Origin: Pirellulales bacterium
GTDB lineage: Bacteria > Planctomycetota > Planctomycetia > Pirellulales > JAEUIK01
Assembly: GCA_019636335.1 (NCBI GenBank)
Contig: JAHBXR010000005.1
Location: forward strand, 224,197-274,626
Direction of reading: 5' to 3'
Length of the DNA stretch: 50,430 nt
Shown here one piece after another: positions 33,701 to 41,798 of the stretch. Position numbers and translations under genes: made by a program. The notes beneath the pieces are model-generated. The model searched no databases. It was not told the DNA's origin and was given only the letters and a program-made list of their open reading frames with translations. Each line of letters begins with the position of its first letter. Within the stretch, counting starts at the first letter, position 1.

Positions 33701-35029
33701 CTACTCGAAGGGACTGATAAATGGCTTGCCGTCTCGCTTGGTAAGATAGGCTCGAATGAGCGCGCCGGCTACCTCGGCCAGCTCTCGACGGCTCTCGAGC
33801 ACGACCTGCACGCCTGCCAGGCACATCTCATCGGTGCTCTTTTGACCGTACTTTACGATCTCGGGGGGAGAGTGCGGGTTGACAGGGTTATCGGCCGAGT
33901 TGTCGTAGATCGCTTCGACTTCGAGCGACGTCCCTTTCGGCAGTGGAATGCCTTCGCGCAGTTGGTACTTGTCCTGCCAGTTGAAATCCCAATCGTCGAT
34001 CGCAATCAACGGCACGACGTTCCCGTCGGGAGCAATCGCGGTCACACGCATCTTCTTGCCCAGGTAGTGCATGTGTGGATTCAGACCGATCACGGTGCCA
34101 TCGACCGGCAAGACGAACGACGCATGCACCGCGTAGGCGGCGTCGCCGGCGGGGATCTCAAACGAGTTGTTCATCACCGGCAGCGTCGTGACCGGATGAA
34201 TCGCCGTACCCCGTTCGGCCAGATGGAGTCCGATGCGCGAACGATCGCGCTCCGTCTTGCCGGTGGGAGAATAGTGCATCTGCAGCGCCACCACCGCCTG
34301 CCGCGGCAGCCAGATGCCGGACTGTTCGGGCAGGAATCGGGCCGAGTAACCGGGTGACCAGCTTCCCAGGAAGCCCGCTGGCAGAAAGCCTGGCCCACCA
34401 AAGCTCTCATAGCCGGGCTGGGGATCGCGTGCATCGAGTCGCGTGGCCGCTCCTGTAACGTCGAAGAAGATCAAACTATGGTGTACGATCTGCGGATTTC
34501 CCGGCTGGAACTCGACGGCCGAGACCATGCGGTCGTCGGGCAGGTTCACCGGAATCGCAAACCAGCGAAAAAGGTTCTCGCCATCGGGTGGAATCTCGAA
34601 CTCCTCGGGCATTTCGAGCACGAGATCGGGCTCGCCGAGTTGCCAGCCATCGTGGAAACTCGGCAGTGGGGGAAGATCTGCGGGCGAACCCTCCGGAGTA
34701 TCGGCTTTCGCCCATCGCTCGAGAAGATCGAGCTCCGCTTTGCTGAGACGCCGCTCGCCCAAGAAATGGCGGATCGACGGATCGACCTTCCAGGGAGGCA
34801 TGCGACGCGATTGGGTCACGTCGACCAGGTGCGCGGCGCGTTTGGCCGCGTCTTGGTAGGTGGTGAGGGAAAAGGGAGCGACCTGGCCAGGGCGATGACA
34901 TTCGACGCAATGCGTCCACAGGATCGGTGCGATGTCGCGACAGAACGTCACTTCATCCGTCGAGGCAGGGGTGGAAAGTGCCAGCAGCAACCATCCGAAC
35001 AGACACGCCAACAGCCTTGCGGAACGCAT
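33701..35029 (-). CDS. Cytochrome c/copper type II monooxygenase-like fusion
   Basis: A 442-aa exported protein with a signal peptide ending near TPAST and a strong AGGAGA ribosome site before ATG 35029. One c-type haem site (C41VECH45) lies in the N-terminal domain. The rest resembles peptidylglycine hydroxylating/dopamine monooxygenases. Candidate copper ligands sit in the known order: H183-H184 (IVHHSLIFF), H252 (LQMHYSP), H319-x-H321 (NPHMHYLG) and M402 (DEMCLA). The family hydroxylates C-H bonds with ascorbate or another donor; the haem domain could be the electron donor here. The substrate is unknown. Location is periplasm or envelope. Confidence 0.85.
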   Translation of the reverse strand: MRSARLLACLFGWLLLALSTPASTDEVTFCRDIAPILWTHCVECHRPGQVAPFSLTTYQDAAKRAAHLVDVTQSRRMPPWKVDPSIRHFLGERRLSKAELDLLERWAKADTPEGSPADLPPLPSFHDGWQLGEPDLVLEMPEEFEIPPDGENLFRWFAIPVNLPDDRMVSAVEFQPGNPQIVHHSLIFFDVTGAATRLDARDPQPGYESFGGPGFLPAGFLGSWSPGYSARFLPEQSGIWLPRQAVVALQMHYSPTGKTERDRSRIGLHLAERGTAIHPVTTLPVMNNSFEIPAGDAAYAVHASFVLPVDGTVIGLNPHMHYLGKKMRVTAIAPDGNVVPLIAIDDWDFNWQDKYQLREGIPLPKGTSLEVEAIYDNSADNPVNPHSPPEIVKYGQKSTDEMCLAGVQVVLESRRELAEVAGALIRAYLTKRDGKPFISPFE

Positions 35030-35310
35030 CGCGTTTCTCCTGGGAACCCTCGGAGATTCATTCCCCCCCTGACCACGCGCTGACCTATGCCGACCGATTC
35101 TATTTCGGCCATCGTTCGTTTGCCAAACTTTCTCCGCCGGGCAGAGAGCCGCACGCTGCAAAGCCGGCCTGAATCGATGGGCGCCACTCGCCCGCGACGT
35201 TGGGCCGAGTAGAATGGGAACCTCGTCACCCCCAGGTGAGAGCCGCGCAACATCCGTCCTCCGCTTTGCCAGGGAGGGGCCCTTGAAAATTCGCCAGGAG
35301 CCGAAGGCCC

Positions 35311-36666
35311 ATGCCCATTCCAGCCCTGACCTTGTTAAGTATCGCGCTCTTTGCCGCGGCGCCCGTGGATGAAATCGCGCCAGGCACCGTGCTCGCGTAT
35401 CGTGGGCAGGTGCGACAGCGGTCGACGGAAGGCGAAACGCCCCCCGAGAAGCAGTTCGATTTGACGCTGCTCGTCGCCGAGAAAAACGACCAGTCGCACG
35501 ACGTCTATTGGTTGATCGACGAAGCGGGGCGCGGGGGCTGGCCCTGGATCGAGCGCTGTGGCCGCGTCACGGCGGATGCATACGGTCGCGAGGCCGACGA
35601 CCGCGCTCCGTCGTTGCTCTACGAACTCGACGAGGACGTGGCGGTGATTCCCCTGATCGTGCCCCTCTTGCGTCCACCGGTGGCCGCGATGGCCGATGCG
35701 AACTGGACGGCCGACAAGCTCACTTACACCTTTGTTGAGGAAGCGGAACTGGACGGGCGCGCCATCTGGAACGTGCAGGTCAACAACGCCTACGGCACCA
35801 AACGTCGATTGGCCTTGTCGAAGAGTAGCCCGCTTGTCACCGCGATCGCCGAACGCGTTTTTATGGGCATGGGAACCGAGTACGAATTGTCGTTCAAGCT
35901 GGTCAACGTCGAGCAACTGCCGGTCGAACGTTTTGACGCCGAGCGCCGTGCGTTCGACGCGTTGCTCGAACTTCGTCAGGCACTCAATCGACCCGCACGG
36001 ACACAGACGGCCGCGTGGAGCGAGTCCGATCGCAAAATCCTCGCCGAGCGTTTGCCCGGCGTGCAAATGGCCGCGGCGACCACGCGCCTGCAAAGACTCG
36101 CCGAGGGAGCCGGTCGCGACGTCGCCCGACAGGACGAACGGGCCGTCAGCGTCGAGCAGCTCGTCGAGAAATTCGAAGGCCAGCCGGTCGAGGATTTCCA
36201 GGTCGGTGGGCTCGATCGCACACGTGCCTACTCGCAGGACATGCGGGGCAAGCTCACCCTGTTGCACTTCTGGGAGTACCGAGATGCGCCCCTCAAAGAG
36301 CCATACGGACAGGTGGGCTACCTCGAGTTCCTGCAGGAACGCCACAAGTCGAACGGACTGGCGGTGTATGGCGTGGCGGTCGACAGCCGCCTCGACGATC
36401 CGCAGTACCGAGGGGAGGCAATTCGCGGCGTGCGCAAATTGAAGCAGTTCATGAACCTGAGCTATCCGATCCTGCTCGACGGCGGCGCGTTGATTCGCCA
36501 ATTCGGAGATCCCCGCACCGCCGGCGCCGAATTGCCGTTGTTCGTGCTGATCGACAGCGAGGGCAAAATCCTCGAGTACCACGTCGGGCATTACGAGGTG
36601 GATCGCGAGGCGGGCCTGAAGGAACTAGATGCCGAGGTGCAGCGGGCCGTAAAGCGCAACAACTAG
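35311..36666 (+). CDS. Secreted protein with redoxin-like domain lacking CXXC
   Basis: A 451-aa protein with a short N-terminal hydrophobic segment. The first ~270 residues are a beta-rich region unknown to me (GTVLAYRGQVRQRS; YELSFKLVNVEQLP). The C-terminal ~165 residues have a TlpA/AhpC-TSA layout: QPVEDFQVGGLD, KLTLLHFWEYRDAPLKEPYG, NGLAVYGVAVDSR, and ELPLFVLIDSEGKILEYHVG. Where active members have WCxxC the sequence is EYRDAPLK, so disulfide redox activity is unlikely. It is divergent from the cytochrome/copper gene, with 281 bases between. Role unknown. Confidence 0.8.
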   Translation: MPIPALTLLSIALFAAAPVDEIAPGTVLAYRGQVRQRSTEGETPPEKQFDLTLLVAEKNDQSHDVYWLIDEAGRGGWPWIERCGRVTADAYGREADDRAPSLLYELDEDVAVIPLIVPLLRPPVAAMADANWTADKLTYTFVEEAELDGRAIWNVQVNNAYGTKRRLALSKSSPLVTAIAERVFMGMGTEYELSFKLVNVEQLPVERFDAERRAFDALLELRQALNRPARTQTAAWSESDRKILAERLPGVQMAAATTRLQRLAEGAGRDVARQDERAVSVEQLVEKFEGQPVEDFQVGGLDRTRAYSQDMRGKLTLLHFWEYRDAPLKEPYGQVGYLEFLQERHKSNGLAVYGVAVDSRLDDPQYRGEAIRGVRKLKQFMNLSYPILLDGGALIRQFGDPRTAGAELPLFVLIDSEGKILEYHVGHYEVDREAGLKELDAEVQRAVKRNN

Positions 36667-36972
36667 ACCGCAGTGCCTCGTGCCGGTTTGGTCCGCGACG
36701 AGAAGCCCCCGCGAAGTTCCCTCCGACCGTGGCCGAGCGATTGGCTATCAGGCTGCTGAAAAAGTCAGCAGCCTGCTAGGATCGCCTGGATGCGATCACA
36801 AAATAGCGACGGAAGTCGTTCTTTTGCGAGCGGTGCGGAGTTCAACTCCGCACTTCGCGAGGTTGAAAAAGGCCACGACGGACCTTTTTCAGCAGCCTGC
36901 TAGAATACAGGCATAGGGTTCCAGACCATCTCCGATCGATTCCTGGGAACAAGGCTCAAGCAGCAATTCACC
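36667..36972. other. Intergenic region containing a MITE-like element
   Basis: About 300 bases with no gene. Most of it is the 159-bp inverted-repeat element at 36745-36903, listed separately. Confidence 0.5.
36745..36903. mobile_element. MITE-like element, 159 bp
   Basis: Terminal inverted repeats at 36745-36764 and 36884-36903 match at 19 of 20 bases. The left end also forms an 11-bp hairpin (36749-36775), and a 15-base string TCAGCAGCCTGCTAG is repeated directly at 36765-36779 and 36889-36903. An internal perfect dyad GTGCGGAGTT/AACTCCGCAC occupies the right half. There is no coding capacity and no clear target duplication, so any transposase would act in trans. Confidence 0.65.
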
Positions 36973-37209
36973 ATGCCCATCTACGAATACACCTGCGAGA
37001 AGTGCCGAGTCGATTTCGAGACGCTCGTGCGAGGCAGCGAGAAGCCCGTTTGCCCTGATTGCGGCAGCGTGAAGCTGACCAAGCGTTTCAGCGTACCCGC
37101 CGCGCACACGTCGAGCTCGTCGAGCCTGCCGGTGTGCGAACCGCTGCCGCGCGGCGGCAACTGCGGGCTGCCGCAATGCGGCATGGGGGGCTGCCAGTTC
37201 GACGGTTGA
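36973..37209 (+). CDS. FmdB-type zinc ribbon protein
   Basis: A 78-aa protein beginning MPIYEYTCEKCRVDFE, the standard start of FmdB/CxxC-CxxC regulatory zinc ribbons, with the second pair CPDCGS. The tail is Ser-rich then Cys-containing (NCGLPQCGMGGCQ). Such proteins are thought to bind zinc; their role is mostly unknown. It stands alone between the MITE-like element and REP-like locus 3. Confidence 0.88.
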   Translation: MPIYEYTCEKCRVDFETLVRGSEKPVCPDCGSVKLTKRFSVPAAHTSSSSSLPVCEPLPRGGNCGLPQCGMGGCQFDG

Positions 37210-37230
37210 GCCGTCAACGCTCGGGCTTGA

Positions 37231-37315
37231 GTGGCATAGGCAACCGGCCTAGGCACTCCACCATTCGAGTTGATGACATTTCAACTCAAAAGGCACAGGC
37301 AAGACTGCCTGTGCC
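37231..37315. repeat. REP-like doublet, locus 3
   Basis: A divergent minus-oriented copy (37231-37256, about 15 of 21 core matches) faces a plus-oriented copy (37293-37315), with 36 bases between, in the gap between two convergent genes. The plus copy is the stem of the terminator at 37288. Confidence 0.5.
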
Positions 37316-37321
37316 TTTTTG
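37288..37321 (+). terminator. Rho-independent terminator, possibly bidirectional
   Basis: A perfect 14-bp stem (37288-37301 with 37306-37319) around a 4-nt loop, A-rich before and T-rich after. It can serve the plus-strand fmdB-type gene and the minus-strand gene ending at 37354. A weaker hairpin GAGTTGA/TCAACTC lies just upstream. Confidence 0.85.
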
Positions 37322-37353
37322 AATTTGTCGAGTTCTTTGACCGTGCCCGATTC

Positions 37354-38508
37354 TTACGGAATCAGGAACACGCCGCCAACCCAGGCACCCGCTTCGAGGA
37401 CGGCGCCTCGCAGGCTGATGGGAATGGGATAGATCATGTAGGGCGCACAACTGCCGGGGCGGTAGTAGCCCAGGTCGTAGATGCACTCACACGGCGGCTC
37501 CACGCCCATCAGGTAAGGCAGGATGGGGAGCGTCACGAAGAAGTGCGCACCGGAGACGAAGGGCTGCGTGAGGGGGCCCGTCGAGTGACCGTAACGCTCG
37601 AGCGCCATTTCTTCAAAGTACAGTGGCTTGTGACACAGGGCCGACGCCTTCCAGGTGAAGGTCGTCAGCGGCCAGGCACGCGGCTCGAAGATCGAGTCGC
37701 CCAGGCCGCACTCGCGCGGGAACTCGCCCGCCTCGGGCGTGATGTTGTTGGTGATATCGCCGATCCGCTTGAGCTCGTCCGGTTTGGGGCAAGGCTCGTC
37801 ATATTCCTTGCGGCGGTCGGCCAATTCGCGCTCGATCGGCGGCGGCGTTTGCATCACGTCGTCGGTCGGCAGCAGATCGGTCGGAACATCATCGATCGAG
37901 GGAATGGCCGGTTGAGCCCGAGCGGCCGGCCTCGGCTCGTCTTCGGCATCGGTGGGCTGCTCGAGAAACAGCTCGACGGCATTCGCCGTGAAATCGGCCT
38001 GTTGCACCGCGGAATCGCGGAAGGGATCGGCCCCGGGCTTGGTCTTGTTGGCTTTGCGTGGGGCCTCGAAGGCAGCCGGCTGAACGGCCGAGTCTTGGAT
38101 GGGGGGCTGCGCGGCATTCTCCGTCGCGGTGGTCTCGACCTCGGCAGCCGCGCGGCTGGGACGCCACTTGAGCTTCGACTGCTGCGCCCGCGGAGCGGAT
38201 TCTTTCGCGGCGACGCTCGTGAGGGGCTTGGCCGATTCGGTCAGTTGTCGATCGATTTCGCGTGCCAACTCGTCGTTGCTGGCCGAGCGATCGGTGACCG
38301 TCTGCCTGGGCACAGGGCGCGTGAAGCGCCGGCCACCGGTGGCGGTGTCGCGGACATCGGCCAGCGACGGCGCTGCCATCGAGAGGAGCAACAGGGCGGT
38401 CGGAAGCCCGCGTCCCGCCGCACGCCACAACCACGTGGCGGTGGGCTTGCTCGTCCCGCGCGTGGGCGCGAGCGCGCACGCGGCGTTATGCGCCCTCTCC
38501 GGACACAT
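37354..38508 (-). CDS. Secreted planctomycete protein overlapping guaB end
   Basis: A 384-aa predicted exported protein. A hydrophobic segment ([16 protein letters not shown]) ends around residue 50; the middle is Ala/Pro/Glu-rich, and the last ~130 residues are well structured and Cys-containing ([38 protein letters not shown]), a block I recall from Pirellulales hypothetical proteins. ATG 38508 overlaps the guaB stop by 23 bases and lacks a ribosome site. An in-frame ATG at 38550 has GGAGAG eight bases upstream but overlaps guaB by 65 bases. Start therefore uncertain. Function unknown. Confidence 0.7.
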   Translation of the reverse strand: MCPERAHNAACALAPTRGTSKPTATWLWRAAGRGLPTALLLLSMAAPSLADVRDTATGGRRFTRPVPRQTVTDRSASNDELAREIDRQLTESAKPLTSVAAKESAPRAQQSKLKWRPSRAAAEVETTATENAAQPPIQDSAVQPAAFEAPRKANKTKPGADPFRDSAVQQADFTANAVELFLEQPTDAEDEPRPAARAQPAIPSIDDVPTDLLPTDDVMQTPPPIERELADRRKEYDEPCPKPDELKRIGDITNNITPEAGEFPRECGLGDSIFEPRAWPLTTFTWKASALCHKPLYFEEMALERYGHSTGPLTQPFVSGAHFFVTLPILPYLMGVEPPCECIYDLGYYRPGSCAPYMIYPIPISLRGAVLEAGAWVGGVFLIP

Positions 38509-39964
38509 ACTGCGTGCTGTAGTTTGGTGCTTCCTGCGTAATGGCGATGTCATGGGGATGACTCTCCCGGACACTGGCAGCCGAGACTTGTATGAATTGC
38601 GATTCCGTTCGCAGTTCTTCGATCGAGTGAGCGCCGCAGTAGCCCATCCCGGCCCGCAAACCACCTACCAACTGGTAGACGAACGGTCCGAGTTGACCCT
38701 TGAACGGCACACGTCCTTCAACCCCCTCGGGCACGAGCTTTTCGGATCCGCGTTCGGCGTTCCCCTGGCGATAACGTTCGCTGGAGCCCTGCACCATGGC
38801 GCCCAAAGAGCCCATGCCGCGGTACACCTTGAACGTGCGACCCTGGTACAGGATCATCTCGCCCGGACTCTCGGCCAGACCGGCGAACAAGCCGCCAATC
38901 ATGATCGAGTGCGCACCCGCGGCGATCGCCTTGGTGATGTCTCCCGAGTAGCGGATGCCGCCGTCGGCGATGATCGGCGTGCCACTGTCGGCGGCCGCTT
39001 TGGCCGCGTTCCAGATGGCCGTGATTTGGGGCACACCCACGCCGGAAATAATCCGCGTGGTGCAGATCGAGCCGGGCCCGATCCCCACCTTCACCGCGTC
39101 GGCTCCTGCTCGAATGAGGTCGCTTGCACCCTCCCGCGTGGCGACGTTGCCCGCCACCACGTCGATGTCCCAACGTTGCTTGATCTCGCGAACGGTTTCC
39201 AGGACGTTCTTCGAGTGGCCGTGGGCACTATCGACCACCACCACATCGACATCCTTGGCGATCAGGCTTTCCACTCTCTCGTATTCGTGGACACCTACCG
39301 CAGCCCCGACACGCAACCTCCCTTGCCTGTCTTGACAGGCATTCGGGAAGCGTCGCATCTTGTCGATGTCCTTAATCGTAATAAGCCCGGTCAGTCTGTA
39401 GTTTTCGTCCACCAATAGAAGTTTCTCGACCTTATTTGCCATCAAAATCTTTTCAGCTTCCTCAAGTGTCACGGTCCCCGTAGCCGTCACGAGGCTGTCG
39501 CGGGTCATGACCTGGGAGACTTTGAGGCTGTTGTCTTCGAGAAACCGCAGATCGCGGCGGGTGAGAATGCCCACCAGGCGTCCCTGCTCGGTGATGGGGA
39601 CGCCCGAGACGTTCTTCCGCTCCATCAGCTCGCGGGCCTGGGCGATCGTCGTATCGGGGGGGAGCGTGACGGGATCGAAGATGATGCCGTTGGCGCTCCG
39701 TTTGACCTTATCGACTTCCTCGGTCTGGCGTTCGATCGACATGTTCTTGTGGATCACGCCCAGACCGCCCGCCTGAGCCAAGGCGATGGCCATCTCGTGC
39801 TCGGTGACCGTGTCCATGGGTGAGCTGAGCAGCGGCACATTGAGACGGATGCGTTTGGTCAGCATGGTGCTGACATTGACATCAGCCGGCACGACATCGC
39901 TGGCACGAGGGGCCAGCAACACGTCGTCGAAAGTGACCCCTTGGTAGGCAATCTTGTCAACCAT
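38486..39964 (-). CDS. guaB: Inosine-5'-monophosphate dehydrogenase
   Basis: A 492-aa complete IMPDH, the rate-limiting step of GMP synthesis (IMP to XMP with NAD). It begins [18 protein letters not shown] and has two CBS domains between about residues 95 and 215 ([38 protein letters not shown]). The catalytic Cys is in [11 protein letters not shown], phosphate binding in [12 protein letters not shown], and the flap segment is [12 protein letters not shown] 39964 has GAGAGGG upstream and matches the family. CBS domains commonly bind adenine or guanine nucleotides for regulation. Confidence 0.97.
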   Translation of the reverse strand: MVDKIAYQGVTFDDVLLAPRASDVVPADVNVSTMLTKRIRLNVPLLSSPMDTVTEHEMAIALAQAGGLGVIHKNMSIERQTEEVDKVKRSANGIIFDPVTLPPDTTIAQARELMERKNVSGVPITEQGRLVGILTRRDLRFLEDNSLKVSQVMTRDSLVTATGTVTLEEAEKILMANKVEKLLLVDENYRLTGLITIKDIDKMRRFPNACQDRQGRLRVGAAVGVHEYERVESLIAKDVDVVVVDSAHGHSKNVLETVREIKQRWDIDVVAGNVATREGASDLIRAGADAVKVGIGPGSICTTRIISGVGVPQITAIWNAAKAAADSGTPIIADGGIRYSGDITKAIAAGAHSIMIGGLFAGLAESPGEMILYQGRTFKVYRGMGSLGAMVQGSSERYRQGNAERGSEKLVPEGVEGRVPFKGQLGPFVYQLVGGLRAGMGYCGAHSIEELRTESQFIQVSAASVRESHPHDIAITQEAPNYSTQYVSGEGA

Positions 39965-40157
39965 CGCACAGCCCTCTCTGGCGGCCAATTGGGAATCCCG
40001 GATTATGGCGCGCTGGGAAGAGATTGGCAAACGGGGGCAACCGGCAGGGTGGAGCGGGGGATTTCGGTCTGTAATCGGTCTATTCGAGGGGTACGCGTTC
40101 ATTGATAATGTCCCCGTGCTAGGACTCGGCAAGACAACTTCCAGGGAGGGACGGTCC

Positions 40158-40397
40158 GTGCTGACGACTCAAATCGATCCAGAAGCAAAACGACTGGTCA
40201 TCGCCATCGGAGTCCATGTTGAACATTGGGTCATGAACCATGCTCGATTGGCGGCTGAGCGACGACCCCGGACTGACGGTTCACCGACCGTTTTGCCCGA
40301 CGATATTCGCGAAGCGTTGAACGCATTTCTCCGCGACGGTGCCAGCGATCTCAATACGGCAATCGATTACGAACAAGGCGCGACGAGCGCGTCCTAA
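40158..40397 (+). CDS. Small hypothetical protein (79 aa)
   Basis: Starts at GTG 40158 with GGAGGG seven bases upstream. The protein is soluble, with a helix [19 protein letters not shown] and a Pro/Asp linker followed by [20 protein letters not shown] do not recognise it. It is divergent from guaB and followed by another small gene after 23 bases. An upstream open extension to 39954 overlaps the guaB start and is unlikely. Confidence 0.6.
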   Translation: MLTTQIDPEAKRLVIAIGVHVEHWVMNHARLAAERRPRTDGSPTVLPDDIREALNAFLRDGASDLNTAIDYEQGATSAS

Positions 40398-40420
40398 TTG
40401 CGAGAGGGACAGCGTACTGG

Positions 40421-40753
40421 ATGGGGCAACAATCGAAGAACCCACTCGGGCCAGACGATATTCCGTCGATCATTCTGCTGCGTAGTGAACTGGATGGGGC
40501 TTTCCTGGCAGTCGCGAGACGCTACCAACTTGCGGGGCTAAGCGAGGACGAGGCTCGCGACTATGCCTCCACCTTCATTCTCGCCGCGCTCAAACGACTC
40601 ACGTTCGAGACCGAGCCGCCTCGCGAAGATGCTTCGGTAGCAGAACTGTGGTTCTACATGAAGCAACAGAAACCGCGTGTCTGGTGGGTTCTACTCTCGT
40701 CTTTCGCAGCAGCGATGCTTGGTGCGTTCTCATTGGGCGCATTGCTTGGCTGA
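40421..40753 (+). CDS. Small tail-anchored hypothetical protein (110 aa)
   Basis: ATG 40421. It has a soluble N-terminal part with LRSELDGAFLAVARRYQLAG and SEDEARDYASTFILAALKRL, then a Trp-containing C-terminal membrane helix (VWWVLLSSFAAAMLGAFSLG). The layout is that of a tail-anchored membrane protein. It is probably co-transcribed with the 79-aa gene, and its function is unknown. An analogy to small membrane-tethered effector or regulator pairs is speculation. Confidence 0.6.
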   Translation: MGQQSKNPLGPDDIPSIILLRSELDGAFLAVARRYQLAGLSEDEARDYASTFILAALKRLTFETEPPREDASVAELWFYMKQQKPRVWWVLLSSFAAAMLGAFSLGALLG

Positions 40754-40823
40754 CAAACCCAGGATCCGACCAGCGCCTCGCGGATCCGAGTGCGATAGAA
40801 GCGCTGGCAATCGACGGAAGTAT

Positions 40824-41517
40824 CTAATCCAACGCTGTGCCCGAACAAAGACCGTTGAGGTACTCTTCAAGGTTCGTATAGCCGTCGCGGTCGCGATCGG
40901 CCGCGCCGTCGGCGGCTGCCTCGGGATCGAGATGGTGTGCCTTTTCCCAGGCGTCAGGCATTCCGTCGCCATCGGTATCTGGTGGTGGAGGCAGGCTGGC
41001 GAGCGGTGGCCAGCCGCCGACCTCTCGTTGCGAGTCGATCATGCGATGCGTGCCGGCTCGCACTCCCTCGACGAGCCGCCGATCGACGCTATCGCGAGGA
41101 TGATCGGCGCCCGCGTTCCGCAGCACGCGCTCGTAGGCGATTTCCGCGGAATCGGTCGCGGGGCGCGCCTCGCCGACGTCGAACTCGTGCTCCGCGCGGA
41201 TTTCTGCCAAGGATGTTTTCAGATAGTTTCCTTTCGACCAGCGGCTTCTTCAGTTCGATCGTACCTGACAGATCGAACACGATCGTGCGAGGCCCCTGCG
41301 CGCTTTCGATGCCGTGGCGTAACGAGCCGAGTCCGGCGTCGGCCAGCGTCGTCACGTGATAGACATCGCCGCCACGACCGCCGCGAGCAAAGCGACCGAA
41401 ACCTTCGGCACCGGGAAACGCCAACTGATCGCCAATCGCCGTCGTGCTCAGCACGACGGCGATTCCAAGGGCAACGAAGCTGGAAAATGCGCTCGTGTGT
41501 ATTCTGAAGCGAATCAA
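40824..41517 (-). pseudogene. Pectate lyase-like gene with internal deletion and frameshift
   Basis: The N-terminal part (TTG start 41517, AGGAGA upstream) has a signal peptide and the family start [20 protein letters not shown] followed by [14 protein letters not shown]. The frame then runs into non-homologous sequence near 41225, and a different frame carries the C-terminal family block ([30 protein letters not shown]) plus a calcium-binding tail DTDGDGMPDAWEK. I estimate about 250 residues of the beta-helix, including the active site, are missing. A simple sequencing frameshift cannot explain the missing middle. The gene is inactive unless the remnant has another role. Confidence 0.8.
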
Positions 41518-41798
41518 ATGGTTCTCCTTTGGTTGGCCATTTCTACCTCTGCCGCACCGTCGCGTGTGAAACGCCAAGTTGAATTGAATTTCTCGGATGC
41601 GAACGTGGCGGCAAAGTTGGAGCGGAGTCTTGCCGGTTTTTACACCGCTCGCCAGCGTGGATGTACCGACGTCACCGCGCGCACGTGCATCGACGGGTGC
41701 AGCATGGTCGAGCAGCCATAGAGAACGCCTCGATATTCGCACGTCGCCCCAGTCCGAGGATCTTGCATTCCGGCCACGAGGCGTCCTGCTTCGCAGAC
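41518..41798. other. Intergenic region between pseudogene and PVC dehydrogenase gene
   Basis: About 280 bases. The minus-strand frame from the pseudogene stays open here but shows no homology that I recognise. No terminator hairpin is clear. Confidence 0.35.

Noticed and set aside
40824..41517. Programmed frameshift in a functional pectate lyase
   Set aside because: No slippery site was evident, and a frameshift would not restore the roughly 250 missing central residues.
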